Positions 1 to 5,861 of a stretch of DNA of 6,408 nt are shown one piece after another. Within the stretch, counting starts at the first letter, position 1. Every line of letters begins with the position of its first letter. The notes beneath the pieces were generated by a model. The model had not been told where the DNA came from. It searched no databases and saw nothing but the letters and a program-made list of their open reading frames with translations. The position numbers and the translations under genes are program-made. This stretch comes from Gammaproteobacteria bacterium (GTDB lineage Bacteria > Pseudomonadota > Gammaproteobacteria > SZUA-229): NCBI GenBank assembly GCA_016764035.1, contig JAESSQ010000162.1, forward strand, positions 1 to 6,408, in the 5' to 3' direction.

Positions 1-300
1 ATCAAACTCTTCAGTTTAATATCTCAAATTTTATTTCTTTTAGGTAACTTGTTCTTTGAGAAACAAGAAACGCTATTGCTAGTTTAAAATCACAACATAA
101 AAACCGAGGTTTAAATATTGATCAATTGCCTAGCTTGTTTCTTGACCTCGCCAACGCAAGCACCCACACAAACTATCTAATCCAAATTGTAAAAGAACAC
201 TTGCTTCACATTGATTTTATTGACTTTCTAATGAAAGTTAAAATCTATAATACTGCTCAGCAAAGAAGCGGAAGTTTAGCAGTCTTTAAAACTACATAGC
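1..300. other. AT-rich noncoding region with small inverted repeats
   Basis: I see no convincing gene here. A frame open from base 1 to a TAA at 85-87 encodes 28 mostly hydrophobic residues; it could be the tail of a gene lying outside the window, but nothing identifies it. Inverted repeats visible: CTTGTT 48-53 with AACAAG 62-67; CAAGAAAC 64-71 with GTTTCTTG 137-144 (excludes the previous pairing); CGAGGT 105-110 with ACCTCG 145-150; a 9-bp stem 220-228 with 233-241 around a TAAT loop, one G-T pair; and ACTGCT 252-257 with AGCAGT 278-283. Each is short enough to arise by chance in AT-rich DNA, so the region is described rather than assigned a function. Confidence 0.5.
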
Positions 301-370
301 AAGCACTTTTTAAAATATTATTAACTTTCTTTACTAAGTTTTCGCTAAACAAAGAAACTTAAAAGTGCTT
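301..370. repeat. 70-nt imperfect hairpin next to the repeat array
   Basis: AAGCACTTTT (301-310) is the exact reverse complement of AAAAGTGCTT (361-370). Inside it, AACTTTCTTT (323-332) pairs with AAAGAAACTT (351-360) at 9 of 10 positions, with one C-C mismatch at 325/358. The two stems are separated by a 12-nt bulge on the 5' side only (311-322), and the terminal loop is 18 nt (333-350). No T-tract follows the 3' arm, which runs into CCCCTA, so it is not a standard intrinsic terminator on the plus strand. The structure ends six bases before the first 105-bp repeat unit. The inverted repeat is directly seen; any role is unknown. Confidence 0.6.
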
Positions 371-376
371 CCCCTA

Positions 377-481
377 ACGCCGGGCCGGCATATTACACAT
401 TATTAGTAACTGTGTACATCTTTTTTATATGAAAGATGTGAAGTTTTTTTCTGAGCTTTAATGCTCTCAAAACCCCTCTCC
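377..481. repeat. Repeat unit 1
   Basis: Stems visible: GCCGG 379-383 with CCGGC 385-389 (as RNA, GCCG/CGGC around GGC); TACACA 394-399 with TGTGTA 411-416, continued inward by TTA 400-402 with TAA 407-409, with C410 bulged and loop TTAG; ACATCTTT 416-423 with AAAGATGT 432-439; GAGC 453-456 with GCTC 463-466. The first stem has one base fewer between its arms than in units 2 and 3. Confidence 0.65.
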
Positions 482-585
482 ACGCCGGGAGCGGCATGAT
501 ACACATTATTGCTAACTGTGTACATCTTTAATTAAAAAGATTGCAAGTTTTCTTAAAGTTTCAACACTTTTCAGAAACCTTCCCC
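482..585. repeat. Repeat unit 2
   Basis: This is the best-preserved copy. Stems: GCCG 484-487 with CGGC 492-495 (loop GGAG); TACACA 500-505 with TGTGTA 517-522, continued by TTA 506-508 with TAA 513-515, with C516 bulged and loop TTGC; ATCTTT 524-529 with AAAGAT 536-541; AAAGT 555-559 with ACTTT 566-570. The order and spacing match unit 1. Confidence 0.65.
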
Positions 586-660
586 ACGCCGGGAGCGGCA
601 TACTACATAAAACAAACCACGGTGTACATCTTTAATTCAAAAATAAGTAAAATACTTTAC
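586..660. repeat. Repeat unit 3, degenerate and probably truncated
   Basis: The first 16 bases (586-601) and the block at 622-637 are identical to unit 2 at the same spacing. The middle has diverged: the second stem is reduced to TACAT 604-608 with GTGTA 622-626 (one G-T pair), and the ATCTTT stem is lost. An AAGTA/TACTT hairpin (645-649 with 653-657) follows. Homology fades after about 640, so the end is approximate. Confidence 0.55.
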
Positions 661-782
661 ATTTAGACTTTTTTTACTGTTTCTCACCTGCTCTATCGCT
701 GCTTTAGCCAGGCACTTATGCTTAACTAGTCGCGGCCTTAATTGATAAGCCTTATACAAGGTTACTACTAGCCACCTACATA

Positions 783-2945
783 ATGACAACCAAACCATTT
801 AGTAAAAATACGTTATATAAGGAAAGCAGCCCTTATTTATTACAACATGCAAATAACCCGGTACATTGGCAACCATGGAATAAAGCCTCACTAGAGCAGG
901 CTCGCAAACAAAACAAGCCTATATTGCTGTCTATAGGATACTCCGCCTGCCACTGGTGCCACGTTATGGCACATGAATCGTTTGATGACCAGCAAACAGC
1001 CGATGTTATGAATGAACTATTTATCAATATTAAGGTAGATAAAGAGGAGCGACCTGATTTAGATAAGATCTATCAAAATACGCATTCACTCCTAACCGAA
1101 CGAGCGGGAGGCTGGCCACTTACTGTTTTTATAACGCCTGATACCCATATGCCTATATTCGTCGGTACATATTTCCCAAAAATCGAAAAGCATGGCTTAC
1201 CTACATTTACGTCTTTACTGCATCAAATTAGTAACATTTGGCTAACGCGACAATCTGACATCACTCAACAATCTTTATCTTTACAAGCCACCTACCAAAA
1301 AATATACGAGGCGACAAAGCCCGATGTGAACAAAAACTCATCCAGCCTTAACCTTGCGGTGATTGATATAGCTCGACATCAGGTAGAAAAACAGTTTGAC
1401 CCTGTCAATGGCGGCTTCAGCGGCACACCTAAATTCCCGCATCCTGCGACCATAGAGTTCGCCATCAAGCACTGGTGCTATACACACAATCACGACCAGC
1501 CTGATTCGCGCATCTTGCATTGCGCTCTCTATACTTTAAGCAAAATGGCCAATGGAGGCATTTTCGATCACTTAGGCGGCGGGTTTTGTCGTTATTCAAC
1601 GGATGAATCATGGATGATTCCACATTTTGAAAAGATGCTTTATGACAATGGGCCATTATTGTCACTCTATAGTCAGGCGTGGAAGTTGAATTCAGATCAG
1701 GTATTTTTTAATACCGCCTGCGAAACCGCAAACTGGGCGATGCGCGAAATGCAAGCATGCGACGGCGGTTACTACTCGTCACAAGATGCCGACTCCGAAG
1801 GCACAGAAGGTAAATTTTTTGTCTGGCCACATGACGAAATAAAGCTATCGCTTGAAAAGCTACAAAAAAATAACAACATATCCATTGCGGCCATCGACAT
1901 TTTCAAGAAACGCTTTGGCTTGAACTTAAGCAGTAATTTTGAAAACTACTGGCACCTACATGGCTATATCGATGAAGCCTTATTAATTAAAGAGGTAGCC
2001 GATACTCAGAATAAAGACCTACGTCAACAGCTATTCGACATTCGCCGCCACCTGTTTCAGCAACGCGAACAGCGCATCCACCCCGAGACCGACACAAAAG
2101 TGTTGTGCGCCTGGAACGGGTTAATGATTCAAGGCATGGCAGTAGCAGGCCGGTTACTCAACAAACATGAATTTACTGAGTCAGCCACGCGCGCCGCTTA
2201 CTTCCTTAAAAATAACTGCTGGAAAGACAAACAATTATTCGCCACATACAGTGATGGCAAAGCCAGACTCCACGCTTATCTTGATGACTACGCTTTTCTC
2301 GTCTATGGCCTGCTTGAATTATTACAAAACAAATGGGACGACGAACTCTATCGCTGGACACTAGCATTGGCCGATAAGCTACTGGATGACTTTGAAGATA
2401 CTAACTACGGTGGTTTCTTTTTTACTAGCCACCATCATGAAGCATTAATACAACGATTAAAAAACGTTAACGATGACGCCATACCTGCCGGCAACGCCAT
2501 TGCCGCACTCACGCTAAACCGACTAGGCTACCTGTCCGGCAACCAGCGATACATTCATGCTGCTGAAAATTGCCTAAAATCCGCCTGCTCTTCGATTAAC
2601 CGGACGCCCATTTCACATTGCGCGATGCTAAACGCTCTCAACGAATACCTATTGCCACCCAATATATTAATCATTCGCAGCTCGACAGACAATATTGCTG
2701 ACAGCGAACACTGGGCATCACTTACACAACAACACTACCTGCCCAACACCCTTATCTACAATATACCTGCAGACCAACCACCACACCCAACACTTAGTAA
2801 TAAAGTTGCCGGCGATACTGATTGCGCCTACCCATGCAGCGGAATGCGATGTGATGAACCGATAAAAAACATTTCCGAATTACGAGCCTACTTATTAAAA
2901 AACAGCTATTCCGTAAACAATAAACAACCGAGAGTGCCGACCTAA
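783..2945 (+). CDS. Thioredoxin-domain protein, DUF255 (YyaL/SPATA20 family)
   Basis: This 720-residue protein has the layout of the YyaL/spermatogenesis-associated protein 20 family: an N-terminal thioredoxin-like domain followed by an alpha/alpha-barrel resembling N-acylglucosamine 2-epimerases. Landmarks are SPYLLQHANNPVHW (16-29), the redox-type CHWC (56-59), KVDKEERPD (84-92), GGWPLTVFITPD with the expected cis-Pro at 112, GTYFP (128-132), GGFSGTPKFPH (210-220), IPHFEKMLYDN (279-289), SQDADSEGTEGKFFVW (333-348), AWNGL (443-447), DDAIPAGNA (564-572) and a late CSGMRC (685-690). Length is typical, so it looks intact. No signal peptide is seen, implying a cytoplasmic protein. The biochemical role of the family is not established; 'thioredoxin' describes fold and motif only. 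The start is fixed by alignment of residues 9 onward to the family; the in-frame stop at 723-725 leaves no earlier start. No Shine-Dalgarno is visible near 783. It stands alone, downstream of the repeat array. Confidence 0.93.
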   Translation: MTTKPFSKNTLYKESSPYLLQHANNPVHWQPWNKASLEQARKQNKPILLSIGYSACHWCHVMAHESFDDQQTADVMNELFINIKVDKEERPDLDKIYQNTHSLLTERAGGWPLTVFITPDTHMPIFVGTYFPKIEKHGLPTFTSLLHQISNIWLTRQSDITQQSLSLQATYQKIYEATKPDVNKNSSSLNLAVIDIARHQVEKQFDPVNGGFSGTPKFPHPATIEFAIKHWCYTHNHDQPDSRILHCALYTLSKMANGGIFDHLGGGFCRYSTDESWMIPHFEKMLYDNGPLLSLYSQAWKLNSDQVFFNTACETANWAMREMQACDGGYYSSQDADSEGTEGKFFVWPHDEIKLSLEKLQKNNNISIAAIDIFKKRFGLNLSSNFENYWHLHGYIDEALLIKEVADTQNKDLRQQLFDIRRHLFQQREQRIHPETDTKVLCAWNGLMIQGMAVAGRLLNKHEFTESATRAAYFLKNNCWKDKQLFATYSDGKARLHAYLDDYAFLVYGLLELLQNKWDDELYRWTLALADKLLDDFEDTNYGGFFFTSHHHEALIQRLKNVNDDAIPAGNAIAALTLNRLGYLSGNQRYIHAAENCLKSACSSINRTPISHCAMLNALNEYLLPPNILIIRSSTDNIADSEHWASLTQQHYLPNTLIYNIPADQPPHPTLSNKVAGDTDCAYPCSGMRCDEPIKNISELRAYLLKNSYSVNNKQPRVPT

Positions 2946-3079
2946 TCTAAAAACACCGCACTTGGAAACACGCCAGATGACAACGAATAGACAAAGGAGA
3001 AAAAGGAATAAGATGTAGGACGAAAGCTCGAACAGAAATTTAAGCCCCAATGGTATCAAGCACCTATAAGAGTAATAAC

Positions 3080-3184
3080 ATGGCACATAAACCGTTAATC
3101 GTTGGCTATGTTGGTGGTGAGATTTATAAGTCTCAGGCCATCAATGAATTTAAGACCTTAAAAAAAGCAGGCTGCAGGCGCTGA
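3080..3184 (+). CDS. Possible 34-residue small ORF, unknown function
   Basis: ATG at 3080 opens a 34-codon frame starting MAHKPLIVGYVGGEIYKSQA and ending at TGA 3182-3184. AAGAG (3068-3072) lies 7 bases upstream and could serve as a weak ribosome binding site. An in-frame ATG at 3050 would extend it by 10 residues but has no such site. The sequence up to residue 29 reads like natural protein; the frame then crosses seven A's (3160-3166) and ends soon after in GCRR. Skipping one A gives instead a QAAGAEKPSALR-type tail ending at TAA 3204-3206. I do not recognise the protein. It could be a real small protein, the start of a decayed gene, or chance. Confidence 0.3.
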   Translation: MAHKPLIVGYVGGEIYKSQAINEFKTLKKAGCRR

Positions 3185-3307
3185 AAAACCATCCGCGCTA
3201 AGGTAACAACATATACGTTAGGGGGTATTGCAATAAATAACACTTTTGGAGTATTGTTGAACCCTCTAAAATACCAATAGTCAGAAGACTGTCTGATAAA
3301 TACTATC

Positions 3308-3314
3308 AAGAGGA
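3308..3314 (+). promoter_or_regulatory. Shine-Dalgarno of the dsrE2-like gene
   Basis: AAGAGGA lies 7 bases before the ATG at 3322. It is the clearest ribosome binding site in the window for any of the long genes and supports that start. Confidence 0.75.
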
Positions 3315-3321
3315 TAAACAC

Positions 3322-3834
3322 ATGGCTGACCGCAAACTAACCATCATCGCTACCAAAGGCACACTCGACTGGGCTTACCCTCCATTTATTCTCGCCAGCA
3401 CGGCCGCTGCACTAGGCATGGAAGTTTCCATCTTTTTCACCTTCTATGGACTTAACCTGTTACTAAAGGACACCAACAAACTTAAAATAACACCGACAGC
3501 TGCACCCGATATGCCAATGAAAATGCCTTTTGGCCCACAGTGGCTACGTAAAATTGATTTCGGCCCTAAAGTTCCTAACCTGTTATGGAATATTCCATTT
3601 ATGGACCCTATCTGCACCAGCCTAATGAAAAAAACCATCAGCAACTGCGGCGTTGCATCTATTGCGGAGCTGCGCGAACTTTGTCAGGAAGCAGAATGCA
3701 AATTCCTTGCCTGCCAGATGACCGTTGAGTTATTTGGCCACGACACCAGTAAGTTCATCGATGGAATTGAGTTTGTTGGCGCCGCAACGTATTTCGAAGA
3801 ATCTTCTGACGCAACGCAGTCACTGTTTATCTAG
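3322..3834 (+). CDS. DsrE/DsrF/DsrH-like family protein, DsrE2 type
   Basis: This 170-residue protein matches the DsrE2 branch of the DsrE/TusD superfamily, small cytoplasmic or membrane-associated proteins that carry sulfur on a cysteine as persulfide. The N-terminus has a beta strand and loop (LTIIATKGTLDWAYPPFILA, 6-25), then MEVSIFFTFYGLNLL (33-47), a proline- and methionine-rich insert (58-70), and the family motif FLACQMTVELFG (128-139), whose Cys131 is the expected sulfur-carrying residue. The C-terminus GAATYFEE...SLFI (153-170) is also typical. Further cysteines at 98, 109, 121 and 126 are visible. In sulfur oxidisers such genes sit beside tusA, rhodanese or hdr/dsr genes. None is present here, so the partner and pathway are open. 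A terminator 18 bases after the stop shows that it ends its transcript. Confidence 0.9.
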   Translation: MADRKLTIIATKGTLDWAYPPFILASTAAALGMEVSIFFTFYGLNLLLKDTNKLKITPTAAPDMPMKMPFGPQWLRKIDFGPKVPNLLWNIPFMDPICTSLMKKTISNCGVASIAELRELCQEAECKFLACQMTVELFGHDTSKFIDGIEFVGAATYFEESSDATQSLFI

Positions 3835-3852
3835 AAGAACTCAGCAACACAT

Positions 3853-3887
3853 AAAGACCGCGCTCATTTGTTTGGGCCGGTCTTTTT
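3853..3887 (+). terminator. Intrinsic terminator of the dsrE2-like gene
   Basis: AAAGACCG (3853-3860) pairs perfectly with CGGTCTTT (3878-3885). The stem continues inward, past a bulged C3861, with GCTC 3862-3865 against GGGC 3874-3877 (one G-T pair). The T-run is 3883-3887. On the minus strand the same stem ends in only three T's, so it could act weakly on mazG transcripts. Confidence 0.85.
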
Positions 3888-3903
3888 ATGCCTGTTATTT
3901 TTT

Positions 3904-4005
3904 CCGCGAATGAACGCAAATAAAAACTTATGTTTCTAAAAAACAAATTAGACCTTAACTGTTACTATGCCAATTAAATTTGCGTTCATTCGCGTTTATT
4001 TGCGG
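3904..4005. repeat. Dispersed inverted-repeat element, GCGAATGAACGC type
   Basis: CGCGAATGAACGCAAAT (3905-3921) is the exact reverse complement of 3978-3994: 17-bp arms around a 56-nt AT-rich centre. The right arm is longer. Read on the minus strand from its outer end it has three successive 10-base units of the form CGC(A/G)AAT(A/G)AA, while the left arm has two. From memory, runs of this type are common between genes in diverse bacteria; I do not know a formal name or any transposase. The element lies between the converging dsrE2-like and mazG genes, 16 bases after the T-run of the terminator, and its right arm overlaps the end of mazG. Confidence 0.8.
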
Positions 4006-4804
4006 AAGACCTTAATCTCTTAGCTTTCCGCCAGTACTCTTCAAGCGCGGCAACATCACATTCTTCCATCTGCTTGCCATCTTCGCGCAACAACTGCTCT
4101 ACAATTTTGAAACGAGAAATAAATTTTCGATTGGAATCACGCAAAGCCTGCTCGGGGTTCACCCCAAGATGCCGCGAAAGATTAACACTGGAAAACAGAA
4201 CATCACCCATTTCATCGACAATACGTTCATGATTATCCTTAATGGCCATTTCAGCTTTAAGTTCAGCAATCTCTTCGTTAAGCTTATCCAATACGGGGGC
4301 GATACTGCGCCAGTCGAAACCATGATGCGCTGCACGCTTTTGCAACTTTTCAGACCAACGCAATGCAGGCATGGTACTGGCAATACCGTCAAGATGACTA
4401 AGCATCTGCTTAGCCCCAGACTGGTTTTTTAGTACACGTTCTTTTTTCTTTTGTACTTCCCAGTGCTGGCTTAACGTTTTTTCATCATGCGTTTCACCAT
4501 CGGAAAACACATGCGGGTGACGCTTTACCATTTTATGGTTTATCGCATCGACCACATCAGCAAAATCAAACTGGTTTTTTTCCGATGCCATCTGTGCATG
4601 AAAAACAACTTGAAACAATAAGTCACCCAGCTCATTTTTTAAATCAGCCATATCTTCACGTTCGATAGCGTCAGCCACTTCATAAGCTTCTTCGACAGTG
4701 TATGCGGCAATACTTTTAAATGATTGTTTTACATCCCAGGGGCAGCCACCGTCCGGATTACGGAGATCAGCCATTATCTGCAATAATTTTTCAATTTCCT
4801 GCAT
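3986..4804 (-). CDS. mazG: Nucleoside triphosphate pyrophosphohydrolase MazG
   Basis: MazG hydrolyses (d)NTPs to the monophosphate and pyrophosphate in the cytoplasm, cleaning nucleotide pools and, in E. coli, affecting ppGpp levels. The 272 residues carry the tandem MazG arrangement. The N-terminal domain has GCPWD (20-24), EEAYE (38-42), ELGD (58-61) and KRHPHVF (94-100). The C-terminal domain has QKRAAHHGFDW (155-165), EEIAE (177-181) and EMGD (198-201), the metal-binding acidic pairs of the fold. E. coli MazG is 263 residues, and the N-termini align from the first residue, which supports this start. No Shine-Dalgarno is visible upstream of 4804. The last codons (about A269 to the stop) come from the right arm of the 3904-4005 repeat, so the ANKRE ending is probably not ancestral. 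It follows yfaZ on the same strand, separated by 241 bases and another repeat. Confidence 0.95.
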   Translation of the reverse strand: MQEIEKLLQIMADLRNPDGGCPWDVKQSFKSIAAYTVEEAYEVADAIEREDMADLKNELGDLLFQVVFHAQMASEKNQFDFADVVDAINHKMVKRHPHVFSDGETHDEKTLSQHWEVQKKKERVLKNQSGAKQMLSHLDGIASTMPALRWSEKLQKRAAHHGFDWRSIAPVLDKLNEEIAELKAEMAIKDNHERIVDEMGDVLFSSVNLSRHLGVNPEQALRDSNRKFISRFKIVEQLLREDGKQMEECDVAALEEYWRKAKRLRSSANKRE

Positions 4805-4908
4805 GATGAAATAGTAAAAACAAAGTAACTAAAGATTAGATTTTACGGAATTTATAATGATAACCATTCGCTACTAGTAATCCTCATATCACAAAATCAA
4901 AAGATTGA

Positions 4909-4992
4909 ACCGCAGAGACGCGAAGGCGCAGAGAAAAAATTCATACGGTTAACAGTGCCACAGGCGATGTTAACAAAACAAACCTCTGCGGT
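4909..4992. repeat. Dispersed inverted-repeat element, CCGCAGAG type
   Basis: ACCGCAGAG (4909-4917) pairs exactly with CTCTGCGGT (4984-4992), enclosing 66 bases. The left side is built of 8-base units: CGCAGAGA (4911-4918), CGCGAAGG (4919-4926), CGCAGAGA (4927-4934). From memory, ACCGCAGAGACGC...CTCTGCGGT sequences are widespread in intergenic DNA of unrelated bacteria; mobility and function are not established to my knowledge. It lies downstream of yfaZ and upstream of mazG. The rest of the 4805-5045 gap is AT-rich, with no gene or clear promoter that I can support. Confidence 0.8.
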
Positions 4993-5045
4993 GAATTGCT
5001 TTTAGCCCTTTAAATATGGCAAAAGATCGGATCTGACAACGTCTA

Positions 5046-5627
5046 TTAAAATTCGAAACGCACGCCTATGTGCGCTTCGTCATCAACGTCAATTTCTACA
5101 TTATCATTAAACGTAACTTCAAGCTTTCGATAACCTATATATGCGCGCGCACTCGGTGTCACCTCATACTCTAATGCAACCCGATACTCAAAGAGTCCAT
5201 CAAAATCAGCAATATTGGTAACTTCCGGCGCATAGTAAGCCTCACCCAAAACGGCTAACGGTGCATTACCTGGAAACACATATCGAATACGACCACCTAT
5301 CGCAACAGCAGCACCATCGACATCCAGATCACTGTTCGGACCTTCTAACAGACCTACATATACTTTTGCACCAACACCAAAATGCAGCGCTTTTACGTCG
5401 CCAGTACTGCTACCGCTGACGAGAATAGTGCCGTTAGCGATAACGTCATTGTCATCATTAATCAATGCGCCAAATCCGATATCAGCGCCACCATAGCCAA
5501 AAGAGGCGGTTTGCGTTAGATAAGACAACTCGGCCATGTCACTACCTACTCGAAAGTCCAACGCGCCAGCGATAGCATTGTTAAATGGCAGAGTTAATGT
5601 TGTTAGTAATAGTGCCTTGCGTAACAT
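5046..5627 (-). CDS. YfaZ family outer-membrane protein
   Basis: The 193 residues begin with a signal peptide: positive MLRK, a hydrophobic stretch LLLTTLTL, and a cleavage site after AIA (18-20), leaving a mature protein starting GALDFRVGSD. The rest alternates polar and hydrophobic residues as in a beta-barrel. The most family-like part is IGGRIRYVFPGNAPLAVLGE (110-129), AYYAPEV (130-136) and EYEVTPSARAYIGYRKLEV (153-171). The protein ends in phenylalanine (GVRFEF), the usual last residue recognised by outer-membrane assembly. The YfaZ family has been proposed to include porin-like proteins, but substrates are unknown. AGGA (5638-5641, read on the minus strand) lies 10 bases before the start, a weak ribosome site. 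A weak promoter is possible upstream: minus-strand TTGCAC (5693-5698) and TAGAAT (5672-5677), 15 bases apart. I use no symbol because orthology to the E. coli gene is not shown. Confidence 0.88.
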   Translation of the reverse strand: MLRKALLLTTLTLPFNNAIAGALDFRVGSDMAELSYLTQTASFGYGGADIGFGALINDDNDVIANGTILVSGSSTGDVKALHFGVGAKVYVGLLEGPNSDLDVDGAAVAIGGRIRYVFPGNAPLAVLGEAYYAPEVTNIADFDGLFEYRVALEYEVTPSARAYIGYRKLEVTFNDNVEIDVDDEAHIGVRFEF

Positions 5628-5861
5628 GAATGGTTTTTCCTATAAAGATAAATTAATTTCAAATACCACAGATTCTACCACGCTACCTTCTTGTGCAATG
5701 ATAAAACCATTAACACCAAAGTAAGTCCATACACATGAATCCGCAAGTGATAAAATAGACGGTAATTATTAATGTCAGTTCACTGTATCAATAAAAATAA
5801 ACAAGTAGACTTGGCAAATAAGCAGTATAAAAAGCAACCTTATAAATAAAACACTGCAACT

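Larger units (their letters stand above)
377..660. repeat. Tandem array of three ~105-bp hairpin-rich units
   Basis: Three units begin with ACGCCGGG at 377, 482 and 586, giving periods of 105 and 104 bp. The first ~48 bases of copies 1 and 2 match at about 42 positions. Copies 2 and 3 are identical over their first 16 bases and again over a 16-base block at the same offset of +36. The second half of each unit is more divergent but shares AAAGAT...AAGTTTT and a C-rich end. Each unit starts with a GC stem (GCCG/CGGC); copies 1 and 2 then form TACACA/TGTGTA, ATCTTT/AAAGAT and a fourth short stem. I do not recognise the family. It has no attC core sites, no CRISPR geometry and no ORF. It lies entirely upstream of the DUF255 gene. 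Confidence 0.75.
2946..3321. other. Intergenic region between the DUF255 gene and dsrE2-like gene
   Basis: These 376 bases hold no large gene. A purine-rich AAAGGAGA (2993-3000) and AAGGA (3003-3007) precede an ATG immediately followed by TAG (3013-3018). A small ORF with plausible coding composition occupies 3080-3184. Further on are a TATTGCAATA palindrome (3226-3235) and a small hairpin TCAGA/TCTGA (3281-3285 with 3292-3296). I see no intrinsic terminator for the upstream gene and no promoter for the downstream gene that I would defend. The region may include remnants of a decayed gene, but I could not identify one. Confidence 0.5.

Noticed and set aside
1..87. C-terminal end of a membrane protein entering from the left
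   Set aside because: Only 28 open codons with no start and no recognisable motif; AT-rich DNA gives such frames by chance.
371..420. Integron attC sites (CCCTAAC and TAACTG near hairpins)
   Set aside because: The paired RYYYAAC and GTTRRRY core sites are not present in the needed arrangement, and there are no cassette genes between the units.
377..660. The array as a CRISPR locus
   Set aside because: Conserved blocks are about 50 bases, the intervening parts share similarity between units, there are only three copies, and no cas gene is present.
833..1027. Minus-strand ORFs inside the DUF255 gene, also 1338-1520 and 1465-1665, and the plus-strand ORF at 2167-2364
   Set aside because: They overlap a well-supported gene, have no recognisable motifs and look like reading-frame shadows.
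2895..3321. Minus-strand ORFs at 2895-3086 and 3133-3321
   Set aside because: They have low-complexity hydrophobic composition and no ribosome site, and they overlap the DUF255 end or the dsrE2 leader; nothing supports translation.
4169..4432. 87-residue plus-strand ORF and 77-residue minus-strand ORF inside mazG
   Set aside because: Both lie inside conserved mazG coding sequence in other frames and show no family features.
5811..5846. Promoter for glcD using TTGGCA (5811-5816) and TATAAA (5826-5831 or 5841-5846)
   Set aside because: The spacings are 9 and 24 bases, outside the normal range for a sigma-70 promoter.
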